In this document: in pieces, positions 1 through 12,935 of the stretch
Layout of the letters: the number at the start of each line of letters is the position of its first letter
Numbering within the stretch: the stretch's first letter is position 1
Assembly (NCBI GenBank): GCA_009760855.2
Contig: WPIO01000012.1
Span: 4,794,001 to 4,858,000 of the forward strand
Length of the DNA stretch: 64,000 nucleotides
Source: Cristatella mucedo
Lineage: Eukaryota > Bryozoa > Phylactolaemata > Cristatellidae
Direction: 5' to 3'
Position numbers and translations under genes: made by a program
The notes under the pieces: model-generated
Database searches by the model: none
What the model saw: the letters and a program-made list of their open reading frames with translations, nothing else
Told to the model about the DNA's origin: nothing

Positions 1-57
1 GACCTCGGGACCGAGGTCGTAAAAAAAACCGCCTTACCTAGTGTGCCATCACGGCTC
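1..57 (-). mobile_element. SINE-A copy, cut by window edge
   Basis: This is the tRNA-like head of the SINE family seen complete at 10577-10768 and 58997-59172. Read on the minus strand it has an A-box-like GGCACACTAGG and the palindromic arm GACCTCGG/CCGAGGTC. The remainder lies outside the window. An (AAT)n tract joins it to the next repeat. Confidence 0.75.
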
Positions 58-59
58 AT

Positions 60-356
60 AATAATAATAATAATAATAATGCACTTGATAAAGCGCCCTC
101 AGAGAACTCAATCTCTCTCTAGGCGCTTTACATTTGCTGCAAAGGGAAAACCATCGCGGATAAACGCTCCGCCAGGCTGCAGGCGCGAGGTAGCGCTCCT
201 AATCGGGCACTGAACTCCCAAGCGTGCTCGCGAGTCTCAGTCATAGTTTCCAGCTCAGCGTTCTACTCACAAAGACTTTGCAGCAAATGTAAAGCGCCTA
301 GAAAGAGATTAAGTTCTCTGAGGGCGCTTTATCAAGTACATTATTATTATTATTAT
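60..356. repeat. Inverted pair of LINE 3' tails with AAT/ATT ends
   Basis: The segment at about 60-145 (AAT)n-GCACTTGATAAAGCGCCC... is repeated in reverse complement at about 282-356, ending in (ATT)n. The shared unit contains the GCGCC...GGCGC hairpin and TTTACATTTGCTGCAAA. The arms are nearly identical and enclose about 135 bp. The unit is the 3' tail of the LINE family whose ORF end is at 63455-63778, so this is either two opposed insertions or a foldback. Confidence 0.6.
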
Positions 357-2220
357 AAAGACTTTTCTAAGGCCCGAACGAAAGGGGAGTGGAGCCGCAG
401 TAGCCAGGACAGTAGACGTCGGCACCGACGGCCGTTTTCCCTCGAGGGCTTTTTGCTGCGGGCCTCGACTCCATTCTCCGCACTGGCTGAGAGCAGCGAC
501 AGCTCGCACAGCGGCGCGCACGCGCGCATGTCCCGCACGCACGCCCACCCAGGTCCGTCGAGCCAATCGGTGCCCAATACTGTAGCAAAAGCGGCCCTTC
601 CATCGACGGCCAGTCGGCGGCAAACTCAAGGCTGGCCCAAGATTGCTTTCGCCGACGGCCGCACGGCGCCTCGGAGGTTAATTTAATGAGCGCCTGAGCT
701 CTCACCTTGTGTGCCCTTCGAGTCGCGGTTGCGTGCACATCGGCCACGGGCCGCCGGACCGTAAAGAAAATGGCGGCGAAAAGGAGTGCGCTGTGACGCG
801 GAGTCGCGAGACGTACGAGCGAGCTCGACGGGAAGCCTGGGAGGAAGGGCTAGAGGCTCGGATGGCTACCGCGCTGCCCGCAAGCAGCGGAGCCGTCAGT
901 CGAGACGCCGTCAGGTTCTCACCGCTCTCCTACTATCGTCTCCTGGGCGCACGTACCCGTCCGTTGGCCCCTTCGGAAGGGCATGGGGGAAGGATCGACC
1001 TTAAGCAGCCAAGGCAACTCGAATTCAGACTGACTCAGTTAGCAGGTGCCCCATCCCCAAGCGAGTAGCAGCCAGTCGAGCTGAAAGGCACGTTAAAGCG
1101 AGCTAATCTCGCGACTAATACGGCGTTGTTTGTTCATAGAGCAATGTCTGATCTGCTATGGGCATAGTACTCGCAGCGGGCCGTTCAACATGGCCGCCAG
1201 CGTATGTTTATATTTAGTTTAAATGAACACGTTTTAGTTATCTTTTTAGCCTAGGGTTTAGGATTTTGGGTTTATCATTAATTGCTGCATGTTTCTGGAT
1301 TTGCGGATAGATTTTGTATTGTTTGCTCGAATTGAAGTTTTTGGGTTTAGAGTGTAGATCTTAAGGTTTAGTATTTAGGCATTAGAGAGAAACTACGAAC
1401 GGAAAAAATAACTAAAGACGCGTTTATTCAACGTAAATATAAACGCACGCTTGCGACCTTGGCTGGCGCCGGCCCTATTCCATACTCTTGCCGCGCCGCA
1501 TTGTTTACACGGGCTAGTGTCTTTGCTCTGCGTCGGCCTGGGGAGGTGCCATATCGCGGCGCGTGGGGCCAGTTCCGCAGCGCTACGGTCGTGCCGGAAA
1601 TCGCGGCTGCCGACGCGGCAGCGGCGGCCGAGCGAAAAGCTGCAGCTGCTAGGCACGCAACGCGGGAGCCGCGACGCACCCTCAGGGCCCGATAAAGGAA
1701 GTAAACATGCAGCGAAACTTCCTGTGCCGGGCGCTGCGGCGAAAAGTAACGCAAGATGAGAAATACCACCTGCAGGTCGCTCAAAATAACAATCCCTCGC
1801 TGCCGGCAGCGAGGGAGCACTCAGCGTAGCCGCAACCGAGCGAGGTGCGATCGAAAGCTGAACGAGCGCCTGCGTCGGCGTCGCCTCGACTAGACAAACG
1901 AGCGACGGCCTTTCAAACGGCGGTGCGCTCGCGCTGCCGACGCTTACGGTTTACAGTGCCAGCAGGGAGTTGTTGAATTCTCGAGCAGTGGGAATTTAAC
2001 AGAGCTGTTGCTGCTAGGGACCCGGACTGATGGATGAGAATGCCTAATTGCCTCGTGCGCCAGCAGACATCCACCAGCCTCGCACTCGCTTTGACGTTTG
2101 CTCTCGGCTTCAGAGGGCCTGCATTAAACCTCCTGACGCCGCGGCGAGGAAAAACTTACCCCTTTTTGTCTCTCCATCTGTCTCTCCCTCCTCTTCCTAG
2201 TCGTATATTTCTCTTTTTCC

Positions 2221-2225
<5 letters not shown>
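357..2225. other. GC-rich non-repetitive stretch, no gene supported
   Basis: Short overlapping reading frames occur on both strands, as expected in GC-rich DNA, but none has a recognisable domain. 1180-1400 is AT-rich and contains GGGTTTAG/TTTAGG-like words. I see nothing firm here. Confidence 0.4.

Positions 2226-2292
<67 letters not shown>
2226..2292. repeat. (CT)n microsatellite
   Basis: An almost pure CT dinucleotide tract. The 650 bp that follow hold no gene I can support. Confidence 0.95.
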
Positions 2293-2293
<1 letters not shown>

Positions 2294-2942
2294 ATTTTGC
2301 TCTCGGGGCTGTGACAGCTGAGCTGTATGAACTCGGCTATCAGTTGAGCAACTTTTACACCTAGTTTTTTTGGCGCCTCTCGGGAAACCAGATGGCCCAT
2401 CAATAATGTCAGGCAGATGCCTTATTGGCAAGAAGCGCCCGATGCGAATTCGGCCAAACGCATTGAAGACAGGCCGCTGACAAATCGCACGCTCCGTTCG
2501 AGTCTGGAAATCAGGCAATCAAGTCCGGCAAATAAACACAGAAAGCGAGGTCATCGAATTGGGACTTCGTCGTCAGGGCGGCGCACGTTGCTTCGCAACA
2601 GTGCACGAACACTCCAGGCACAAGGTCGCCCTCTGCCCTTTCCTAGGGTCTACACTGCGCACACTAACTTATGCGAGCGTCTGCAGCCAGCGCGTAGCGG
2701 TGACTTCACCCACCGCCGTAGTCGAACCCTGGTCACGGAAGGCCGGCGACGCCCGGAGCAGTTTTCAATGGTGTACGTGGCAAACGACCGCCCAGCGCTG
2801 GACGGCCAACGAAGCACCTTTCGATCTCCGTCATCAGCGAAGCAGAGCTGCGCTCGAGGACGGACGGAAGCACCGATGGACGTGTTATGAACGAATGCAG
2901 CGCTACACGAAGCATAGGGGCACACGTCGATGCATGCAGTTG

Positions 2943-3120
<178 letters not shown>

Positions 3121-3325
3121 ACCAAGCCAACGGTTAGACTTGACCAAAACACGGGCTCTCATTCGGCAAATATAGGTATTATCCACTCATATGACCCCAG
3201 TGTCGATAGCGATAAACAAGCTTAAACAATAAACAACCAAAAAGGAAAGTAGCGAAATTGTTTCGGGAATCCGACACGAGGCGGCATCGGATGGAATGTG
3301 ATGAAAAAATAAGCTTTATGTTACC

Positions 3326-3436
<111 letters not shown>

Positions 3437-3639
3437 GATCTCTCTCGTTCTCTCGTCTGCCCGTCTGTCAGTCTCTCGCTGTAGAAAAGAAAGGAGCAAT
3501 CTTCGCGAAAATACTTAGGCACCACACAGAGGGCCAGGTAAAGGCGAGTACACGTAAGGTAACATGGCCAAGTGGTGAAGAGACAAACCGAGAGTTGCTG
3601 TAAGGTACGCCTCGAATACTCAATCGGACCGGCGGGCGA

Positions 3640-3870
3640 CCGCCCCATTGCTCAATGCTCTGCCGCTCTGAATTGCCCTCAGCAGGACTCGAACCCACGA
3701 CGTGGGCACCATACTGCTGGACTAAGAACCAGGGACATAAGTGTAATGTATCTCCGCCTGCAACTCCACAAATCCAGAAATAATAATAATAATGCACTTG
3801 ATTAAGCGCCCTCGGAGAACTTAATCTCTCTCTAGGCGCTTTACATTTGCTGCAAAGGGAAATGCAATTG
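3640..3870 (-). mobile_element. tRNA-like SINE fragment next to LINE tail
   Basis: About 3655-3730 holds a reverse-strand tRNA-like segment with a B-box-like GGTTCGAGTCC. It is followed by (AAT)n and, on the plus strand at 3792-3865, the LINE tail CACTTGATTAAGCGCCC...GGCGCTTTACATTTGC. The tRNA-like part is diverged from SINE-A and may be a different subfamily. Confidence 0.5.
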
Positions 3871-4124
3871 AATGGTGAGTAAAATCATGCTTGATAAACA
3901 AACAAAATGAATAACATGGTTAGGGGTGACATGCACAGGGTCAGAAAGACTCAGCTAGTGTTACCTAAGAGAAAGCAGTAGCGGCATTGGGTACAAATTC
4001 GGTAGCCAATGGACTTCATCTCACGAAACAGCGAGAAAGTAAGACGCATAGCTGAGTAAGCAAAAGTAAGTAAAGTGTAGCTGATTGAACAGCCTCGTAC
4101 GTTTATCGCCCGAAGAGACCGTGG

Positions 4125-4262
4125 GGTTAAGGTGCTCGCCCCGACCAAGGTCAATGTGAATGTATTTGATGGTCGAGGTCATGGACTCGTGCCTCGTGGC
4201 ATATGTGAAGCGCCTGAACAGTGCTTAAGCTCTCTTAGGGCGCTATACAACTGAAATATATT
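4125..4262 (+). mobile_element. SINE-B copy (tRNA-like head, LINE-like tail)
   Basis: It begins GGTTAAGGTGCTCGCCCCGA and carries GGTCGAGGTCATGGACTCG as a degenerate B-box region. It ends with CTCTTAGGGCGCTATACAA, the same type of tail as the local LINEs. A second copy lies at 7598-7727. The head/tail arrangement suggests a SINE mobilised by the LINE family. Confidence 0.6.
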
Positions 4263-4275
4263 TACTCCATTCATT

Positions 4276-4400
4276 TATAAGAGCCTTAATGGCTATCACC
4301 GTGGTTTGCAGAGGGCAATACCGAATTGCCCTCTGCAGGACTGAAACCCTCAACCAGAGTCGTTAAGTTCGAGCGCCTCGTGCCTGGGCCACGAATAAGA
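4276..4400 (-). mobile_element. Diverged SINE-A copy
   Basis: It has the SINE-A body words AGAGCCTT(A)A(T/C)GGCTATCACC and GCAGGACTGAAACCC, but the tRNA-like head is poorly conserved. Confidence 0.45.
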
Positions 4401-4414
4401 GAATTCGCATCACA

Positions 4415-4500
4415 CACACTCTCTCTCACACACACACACGCGCGCGCGCGCACGCGGGCGCGCTCGCGCACGCGGGCGCGCTCGCGTGTGTGTTCGCGAA
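4415..4500. repeat. (CA)n/(CG)n alternating purine-pyrimidine tract
   Basis: CACACA runs into CGCGCGCGCG and then two GCACGCGGGCGCGCTCGC units, ending GTGTGTGTTCGCG. Continuous alternation of purine and pyrimidine is typical of Z-DNA-prone sequence. Confidence 0.8.
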
Positions 4501-4821
4501 CGAAAACACATACAAAGAGAGAGAGAGGACCTAGTAACTGCGACGACAGGTGGCCGCAAACACAAGCCCGAACGTCGCCAACCCAATCCCAATTCGGTAG
4601 GCGCAATCGGCGAAAAAATAGGAATGAAACCTAAGACATTCCCGCAGCGTGGACCGCAGGGGAGGGCCGGTGTGCAGCGGCAGGGTGGGGCGGCGGCTCG
4701 CGACTAATTAGCTCCCGCCGGAGCTATGGGAGCGAGCGGCACAGGCGACGCAGAGGGAGGCGCAGTATGCAACTCGCGGCGAGTGTGTGACGTGACGGAC
4801 GCGACAGGCGCGAGCGCCTAC

Positions 4822-5067
4822 CGTGCTCTCCCTGCTCTTTCCCTGGCGCCGCTCTTTGGACAGCTTAGTCTCCTCCTGCTCCTTCTCCTGCAGCCACTCG
4901 TCGATGAACTGGCCAGACGCCTTCCGACAGCCGATGAACGCGCGGCCCAGGTAGCGCATCTGCAGCAGCGGCGGCGGCATCCGCAAAGCTGACCGAAGCG
5001 CCGCCTGTCGGGCCCACCAAGCAGGCCGGAGGGTAGCGAAGGCGAACGCACCCTCACCGCACTCCAC
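4822..5067 (-). CDS. Candidate first exon of a host gene
   Basis: A minus-strand frame runs from ATG codons at 5067 or 4980 to a good splice-donor match (CACG|GTAGGC) at 4822. Its second half is unusually natural for GC-rich noise: aromatic and basic residues (RYLGRAFIGCRKASG) lead into a charged helix rich in Glu and Lys (DEWLQEKEQEE). An (AG)n tract lies upstream, where a 5' leader would be. I do not recognise the family, and no downstream exon was identified. It could be chance. Confidence 0.3.
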
Positions 5068-5206
5068 AAGCCCCCACGCCCCAGGCCCGAGAGTAGTCGC
5101 ATAGCGTGTGCGCCCCCCCCGGCGCCGGCAGCCAAAAAAGGCTCATCCAGTAACGGCCAGCGAAAACGATCACGAAGCGACGGTATTCGATAGCTGCGAC
5201 GCAGGT

Positions 5207-5208
<2 letters not shown>

Positions 5209-5284
<76 letters not shown>
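5209..5284. repeat. (AG)n microsatellite
   Basis: A pure AG dinucleotide tract of about 75 bp. Confidence 0.95.
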
Positions 5285-5287
<3 letters not shown>

Positions 5288-7020
5288 GGAGAAGATCTCC
5301 GGGGTGCACGCTCGCGCCGCAGCGTTACGGACCTCATACAGGGTGTCGCCGTTGAGGTTCGTCATGGCGCTCCGAGGAGCCGCTCGACGGCGGCGGCGGC
5401 GGCCGCGAAAACTCGCGCCTCGAGCTCACGCAGAGCGAGTGCGACACCACCCGACGAGCGCTCGGGCCGCGGCGGCGGGCGCCACCTGGCGGTAAGCGAG
5501 CCGAAGGACGGAGCGCCAGGCCGTGCGACGAGCGCAATCTCTACCTCGACGCCGCACCGGCTGCCTCGGCAGTCGCCACCGCGGCCTGAGTGCCGAACTT
5601 GCGTCGGCAGGTGCCCACTCGCCGATAAGAAGATAGGCTATCGTCTTCGTAGTGGCTGCCGCTGCGGTCAAAATGGCCCGCTCCTGCACACCGCCTCGAC
5701 TGGACGCCTACGGACGCCGGTCGACCGCGTGTGCCCCCGGCTTGCTCGCGCGTGCCCACCAACCGCGGCGTCCTCGGGAGGGCGGGCTCGCCGTAGTAGC
5801 GAGCCGAAACTCGACGGCTTCCGTCCGGCTGGCGGATCGATAACTAATGTCTACGTGGGCTTGTACTGGCTTTGCCGTCGGCCCCAGCTCACGGCAATGG
5901 CGAAATGTGCAGCCGAAACTTGCTACTCGTAACTCACACGATCCACCGGTGTACGACCCTTCAACGGCGTTGCAACCGGCCGGAAGCCCGGGGTGGAGCG
6001 CAAGTCTCGCCCCCTGACCGCTCGAGCTACTTCCGCCCGTCGTGGGTCAGCGGTTTGGACGCATGGCCGAGCGCGGCTGCCCTAGCGGCCGCAGGCGTAC
6101 CAGCCGCTACTGCTATCGCACATGAGCGGCCGCTGCCTCACTGCTAGGCGGCGGCGACGGTGGTGGCCAATGGTATGCGCCAGCGAGTGGCGCTTCGTCA
6201 GAGGAAGGGAGCGGTGCGGGTGCCTTCACTCTCGGCCACGTCTCCTGGCCGGGTGCGCGTCCGTCCTAGCTAGGTCTCACTTAGGTGCGTGCTTCAGCGA
6301 CGCCGTCGATTAGCCTTTAGACCGAGCGGAATGGGAGAGCATCGCCGTCACGATGCGTTGCGCGTCGGACTCGTGTAAGCCGCGGCCTCGGGCGTTGCCG
6401 CCGCCGGCGCTCGCTCGATCCTACCCGCACGAAATGTTGCCGGCCGCCGCACGCGCGGACAGGCCTCCGATGCGCAGAGCTTCCTTCCACTGCCGCTTAC
6501 GCGGCTTCGACAGTTACGTAGTATTTGGCGTTGTCCGTTTCGTCGACTTGGTGCGTAAGCGGCAAGGAGAGTAATTTCTACGCTTCGCAACTGCCGCTTG
6601 GCGACATGCGCTTCGAGCGTCGGTTATCGCCTGCGTGCGTCTACCGCCTCGTGCCTACGTGCGACTGTAGCGTGAGACACGGTCGCCTCGGCGACCAGTA
6701 CAGCGAGCACGATACTGGGTCAAACCTGCGCTCGAGCTAGTATTTAGTCGTAGCGGCGGGGCACCTGGGCGAGCGCCCCCCTATTTCGGTCACGTTGGGG
6801 GGCTGCTGCCGGAGTCTCGTGCGAGCGCTCGCCTGCGGTGGCTGGTTCAGATACAAAATGGCACGGCAGATAGCATTGGCAGACGACTAGCCGTGGCGCT
6901 GCCGCCGGCAGTCTTGCGGATCGCCCGGCTGGTAGTTCTCCCTGAGCGGCGGAATTGCTCCGGTAGCTTCCCATAGCCTGTGCGTTGAGATCGCACGATT
7001 CCATAGCGGGTTAGGACACA

Positions 7021-7116
7021 GCTAGCCCAACGCCCACATTATTGCACGAGAACCAGCTGCACGTCGCAGCTAGCCCAACGCCTACATTATGGCACGAGAA
7101 CCAGCTGCACGTCGCT
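7021..7116. repeat. Two-copy 48-bp tandem repeat
   Basis: GCTAGCCCAACGCC(C/T)ACATTAT...CTGCACGTCGC occurs twice back to back (7021-7068 and 7069-7116) with three differences. There is no coding reading I can support. Confidence 0.85.
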
Positions 7117-7597
7117 ACTTCGCGATCGTAGATAAATCGTGCAATCCCTCGTTTAGCTATTGACTTCGGGTACACGTCGCTAACGCGATAGAGAACTGTG
7201 CTTACTTACAGACAGAAATTTTACAGACAGAAATTGCCCTGGCGAAACCGCAAGACGGACTGTGCGAGCGGTGTCGGGGCCTCCGGTCAGCTGGGGTGAG
7301 TGCCTCACTGCCATTCCGTTAGGTAGGCCCTCCAAGCAACCTGCTAACAGCTGTCGCTCGCTGTAGCAGGCGGCTAGCCTCGGGTCGACGGGCGGTGGCC
7401 ACCGCAGCTGTATGCTCACTTCACACGGAGCACAATAAAATGAAGATTTGGTCCCATCAATAGGCCCGTACGGCAGGATTTCGCGAGAAAAAAGAAGCGC
7501 GTCTTCTAGTTTTGCACTCATAGAAAATGTATAAGCCGCTCCTTCGAATTCGGAGTGCTCACCCGCTAACGGCCAAACGTCTAACTGCACACCCCAT

Positions 7598-7727
7598 TGG
7601 TTAAGGTCCTCGCCCCGACCAAGATCAAGGTGAATGCGCTTGAGGATTGAGATCGTGGGCTCACACCCCGCGGCATCCGTGGAGGGCCTGAATATAGATC
7701 AAGTTCTCTTAAGGTGCTATGCAAATG
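7598..7727 (+). mobile_element. SINE-B copy
   Basis: It matches the copy at 4125-4262: GGTTAAGGT(C/G)CTCGCCCCGA at the head, a central AGATCGTGGGCTCACACCCC, and a tail TCTTAAGGTGCTATGCAAATGAA. It is followed by an (AT)n tract at 7730-7752. Confidence 0.6.
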
Positions 7728-7827
7728 AATTATATATATATATACATATATTTATTCATTTATAGCGGCCACCTTTCCCATAGAGCCACTCCGATCGGCC
7801 GGTGGCCGGAATAGTTGCAAAAATAAT

Positions 7828-8560
7828 AAGATGTCTGTAAAGCACCCCGAAATAAATAAATCTCTTTATAGGCACTTGACATAATGCTAAAGAAAGCGCG
7901 TCAATTGGTTAATCGTGCAATGCTTAGTGTCAGCGCCCACAGGCATAGAGGACAATTCACACAAATTCAATAAATGCTGAGAGGAACAGGTGAGTTATTA
8001 GCTTTTTTAATGTCGTCAAGTCGGTGGGTAGAGAATTTCTGGCTTTAGGAGCAAAGCGAAAGTCGCGGTTACTTAAATAATTGCAGTTGGTCACAGCCAC
8101 AGCTGAACTACTTGAGTCAGAAGAGCGGATCGCGTCTTGCCTAGCCTGATTAGGAAGATATTCAAAGAAATAGGCTGGAGCAAGAGATTGAATAGATCTG
8201 GAAAAAGCTCGTGGCAGAACCTCGAGTTTGACAAGCTGCTCGATGGGAAGCCAGCGCTAGTCATAAGGAAGGGGTGTAATGTGGCAATGTCGCCGTTCAC
8301 AACAGTCAATCCGGGCTGCTCAGTTTTGTATGAATTGTAAGCGCCGAATTGCACAAGCCGGAAGACCTGCAAGTAGAGAGTCACAGAAGTCGAGCCGGAA
8401 TGTCTCAAATACGTGGACCAACGTGGATATAGTATCCCTGTCAAAGCAGGCCTGAGTTTTTGCAGCTGAACGTAGGCAAACGTGCTAGTCGAGCTGATGC
8501 GGTTATCTATCAAAAGATCTCCTTTGGAATAGGACAAGTAGATTGCGTACAGATAGTACT
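7828..8560 (-). mobile_element. LINE 3' end, decayed
   Basis: On the minus strand a broken frame at 8537-8091 is followed by a 3' UTR ending near 7833 in the LINE tail hairpin (AAGTGCC...GGTGCTTTAC) and an A/T-rich terminus. The same UTR layout is seen at 63205-63778. No catalytic motif remains. Confidence 0.5.
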
Positions 8561-9480
<920 letters not shown>

Positions 9481-10095
9481 GGAGAGGAAGCTGTACCCCC
9501 CTATGCAAGTTCTGCTAATTGCTGATAGCGTCCGTTTACAAATGGGCGGCGATTATGAAGCCTGTGGAACACTTTGATTCTGGCATGAGTAGGCTATATC
9601 GGCACCGTTGACTGCTAGCGCTGTTCGTGGTTATTAATTTGTAGCAAAAGATCAAGCATCCTCGCCGACTTTGCATAACAACTAGGGTAGGATATTGTAG
9701 GGCGAGCAATAATGGCAGAATTGAGAAAACGTCGCTCGCGTGGTCGTCGTCGCTGGAAATAAAGGCGTATCGGGCATGAACTAGGAAGACATCGCTTGAA
9801 CTGCCATAGATAACAATAGTGTGTACGCACCCTGAGCTGCTTGTTGACGTCGTTGGGTGAAGTTTGAAGAAGCGCCGAATACTTACAAGTGTTCGGCCAC
9901 AACAATCTTAACCACAACAATTAGTAGCAGAGAGTGGCTCAATCTACGAGACTTCACAATCGGTAAACCGGCGACGTGGTGTTTGAACATGAGATAGTTA
10001 GAGGCGGCCTCAAACCATTGTCCTGGTTAAATTCTTTCGAGCTGGCGGTGGCAGCGCATATATTGATATACATGCTGCTTTAGGCGAGTCACGCC

Positions 10096-11097
10096 TTGTT
10101 TTCTTCGGGATTCTGCCTTAAGCTTTTATTGGGAACAGCCGGGGGCCATACCAGACGATTACGAGCTGTTTCGCCCAAGTTCGTTTGGCTGTGCACCCTC
10201 TTGACCGAGGAAGAGGCCGAGGAAGAGGCCGAGGAAGAGGCCAAGGAAGAGGCCGAGGAAGAGGTGAAGCGCTTTCTCCTCGAGCACGAGAGGCCCGGCA
10301 TAAGTCCTAGGGTATCGCCGTCTGCTACCGCCAAGGATCGCTAGTCGCTAGATCGCTAGAGCTTTCACAGCCTACCCCAGCAATTGTTGCCGATACAGAC
10401 GGATGAGGTAGTTATGGGATCGCTTTTGCCGAGCTGGTTAAGGCCGAGGGAGCTGGAGGCGGTGGCTGAGCCGGAGATAGTGGCTGAGCCGGAGATAGTG
10501 GCTGAGCCGGCGGAGAAGGCCGAGCCGGAGGCGATTGTTGAGCCGGAGGTGGCGTCTGAACCAGAGGCGGCTGAACAATAATAAATAAATAAATAAATAA
10601 ATCCTAGCTGATTAAACAGCCTCTTTTTTATAGCGACAGAAGAGCCTTTACGGCTATCACCACCGCTTGCAGCGGCGATAAAGGATCGCCCACCGCAGGA
10701 ATCGAACCCACGACCTCGGGACCGAGGCGTGAAAGCAACCGCTTTACCTAGTGTGCCATCACGGCCATGGGAAGCTGAATCGGAGGCAGCTGAGCCGGAC
10801 GCGGCGGACTCGGACAGGCCGGAGGCTGAGACGTCCGAAGAGGCGCAGGAGGTGCCAGTGCAAGCGGTGACGTCTGAGAAACCGGTGGCTGCAGTGCTTA
10901 AAGGGCAGGCGGAGGTAGCGGAGCGAGAGACGGCCGAGCCGGAGGCGGCGGTTGAGCAGGAGGCAGCGGCTGAACCGGAGTCGGCGGCCGAGTCAGAGAA
11001 GCAGGAGGCGGCGACGTCCGACGAGGCGCCAGAGATTCTAGCGAAAGCGGCGACGTCCGAGGAGCAGGCGGCGGCAGCGTCTGAATGGCAGGAGTAG
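10096..11097 (+). pseudogene. Ala/Glu/Pro-repeat reading frame split by a SINE
   Basis: Plus-strand frames at 10096-10344 (EEEAEEEAKEEA-type repeats), 10384-10581 (AEPEIV and AEPE repeats) and 10780-11097 (AEPEAA, EQEAAAEPE) share the same low-complexity composition. The last two are separated by a SINE-A copy. They look like one repetitive coding region, perhaps a former exon, broken by transposition. No domain is recognised. The repeats are built on GAGGCGG/GAGCCGG units, so simple expansion of non-coding DNA is the alternative. Confidence 0.35.
10577..10768 (-). mobile_element. SINE-A, full-length copy
   Basis: Read on the minus strand it has: a tRNA-like head (GGCACACTAGGTAAAGCGG), an arm formed by CACGACCTCGG and CCGAGG, a B box GGGTTCGATTCC, a body with GGTGATAGCCGTAAAGGCTC, and a TTTATTTATTT tail. 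GCTGAA at 10570-10575 and 10774-10779 may be the target duplication. It sits inside an Ala/Glu/Pro-rich frame. Confidence 0.8.
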
Positions 11098-12119
11098 GTA
11101 GTGGAGCCACCGCTGGTGTAACCAGCAATGGTGGCTGAAAAGCCAATGACGACGCGACGGCCGCTGGCGGACAGCCAGATGAAATGTTGTGCAATTTGCA
11201 AGCGCGGCAATGAGCGCCCGGCCACGACGTTATGAAAAGATCGTGCCGGCTAACTCTCGAGGCCCCGAGGAATCGTGCAATTAATTGTCTACCGGGGTAG
11301 GCAGTGACCTAGGGGTAGGGCTACACTGCCGTAAGCAATTGCATATTATGCATGTTATTGTTTTATTTATTACTTGAATGCATAGTTGCTAAGAGTAAGG
11401 AGGGAGGATTGTTGAGATCGTAATAGAGAATGCATACCCCAGCCTGCGACAGTGCCGCACCTAAATGTCGCCGTCTGCTGATTCTAGGCTGGGGGCCATC
11501 CCGACCTTGACTGATCAATCGAGGCACAGCGCTCCTGCTGCTGGCGTTAGCAATGGCACTGGCCAATCGGAGAGCAGCGTCCCTGGGCACAGATGACCAA
11601 AGCTCAGGTTAGATCAACGTCTTTGAAGTAGAGTTGATGAAAAAACGTTGTTGAGTTCTGTTGTATTCCGAGTGCTCCAAGTCGTTTGCTGTTCAGCAAT
11701 ACGCGAACACACACGCTTACAGCAGTTGCCTTAAGAGAACTTAATCTCTATTCAGGCAATTCACAAATGCAAATTCACATATGCCACGTAGCTCGATCCC
11801 ACGACACCAGTCATTAAATACATTCACCGTGACCTTGTTAAGGGTGAGCACCTTAGCGACTGAGCTGAAACAAAGCCAAACGATGGTGGTTAGCTCAGTG
11901 CTTTCGCAGACTTGCTGTAGTCACATATAGCAAAAACTCACAGTCTAAAAGACTTACGGTGTGCATTCGGTGACCAACAGCGCCCAATTGATGTGATTGT
12001 AAAAGTGCATAGAGAATGTCTGTCGCTATAGACAGGTGAAGGTAAGAGTTAATAAGAAGAGGCAGCAATTCAAAAAAGGTACCAGGATCAGCAGCTGAGG
12101 CAACGTCCGCACGTTTGTA
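11098..12119. other. No gene; weak LINE-tail remnant
   Basis: About 11725-11770 contains TTAAGAGAACTTAATCTC..AGGCAATTCAC, a worn LINE tail. The remainder shows nothing I recognise. Confidence 0.4.
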
Positions 12120-12568
12120 CACTAGTCCTTTTCACAGTTTATACTCTCCCTCTTGCCGATGTGATTGCCAAGCGCAGTCTATGCTTTCACTTCTATGCGG
12201 ATGATACTCAGTCGTACCTTTGCTTTGATCCCTCCCAGCCTTCGAGCCCCTCAAATTCTCTCAACTCCCTTGCTGCATGTATTGATGACATCCGCACATG
12301 GATGACAGCAATTTTTCTTAAATTAAATGATCATAAAACTAACTTACTAGTTATGGGCAAACCAAGTCTGATTCAGAAATTGGAAAGGCTAACTCTCAAA
12401 ATCGGCTCTGCCAGCCTATATCCTGTTGAATCTGCACGAAATCTAGGTGTCATAGTCCAAATTGACCTTTCGTTAGACGACCGCATTAGCTCCACAGTCA
12501 AGTCTGCCTACTTTCAGCTACACAACATTGTAGAAGCAGGACAGTGGGAGTATGTTCTAGAGGACTAG
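12120..12568 (+). mobile_element. LINE reverse transcriptase fragment (CR1/L2-like)
   Basis: An open frame covers the RT palm region. A segment with VLFTVYTLPLADVI leads to the catalytic box FYADDTQSY, and downstream are DIRTWM and LNDHKTNLLVMG, in the spacing found in CR1/L2-type non-LTR retrotransposon RTs. The two catalytic Asp residues of the YADD box are present. It is truncated on both sides: the upstream RT motifs and the endonuclease are missing here. Confidence 0.85.
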
Positions 12569-12841
12569 ATTGTCTTCTTTGATTGGGATATGAACTTAAG
12601 AACCAGGTTTGGGTAAAAATCATTCGATAGTGGTCCAATATGATTTGTTTTGCGTATATAAGGTGTAATTCTACATCTCATTTTATTCTAGAGATGCTTG
12701 AATAGCAATGAAAAGTCTAAACTCTTGCCTTTCCGAGACTAAGTTCGTAGATTAAAAATAATCTTTCGATTAAATGATGAAAAAGGCTTTTCTGCTAAGC
12801 AGACTAAAGTGGGCAGTTAAATCCTTCTACTTTCGAGTGAC

Positions 12842-12872
<31 letters not shown>

Positions 12873-12935
12873 GCTAGCACGCACGCACGCACACACACAC
12901 TTACACAACACACAAACACATACACGCACCGCACG
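12842..12935. repeat. (CA)n microsatellite
   Basis: ACACAC with CACG interruptions. About 700 bp after it show nothing recognisable. Confidence 0.9.

Larger units (their letters stand above)
4640..7020. other. GC-rich region, possible CpG island
   Basis: This is much richer in GC and CpG than its surroundings, with GCGGCGGCG tracts near 5385-5405. Apart from the exon candidate at 4822-5067 and the (AG)n tract at 5209-5284, no gene can be supported. Many overlapping open frames here are a composition effect. Confidence 0.4.

Noticed and set aside
10365-11225. 286-codon Ser/Ala-rich minus-strand frame
   Set aside because: It is antisense to the Ala/Glu/Pro repeats and runs through the SINE insertion; composition explains its openness.
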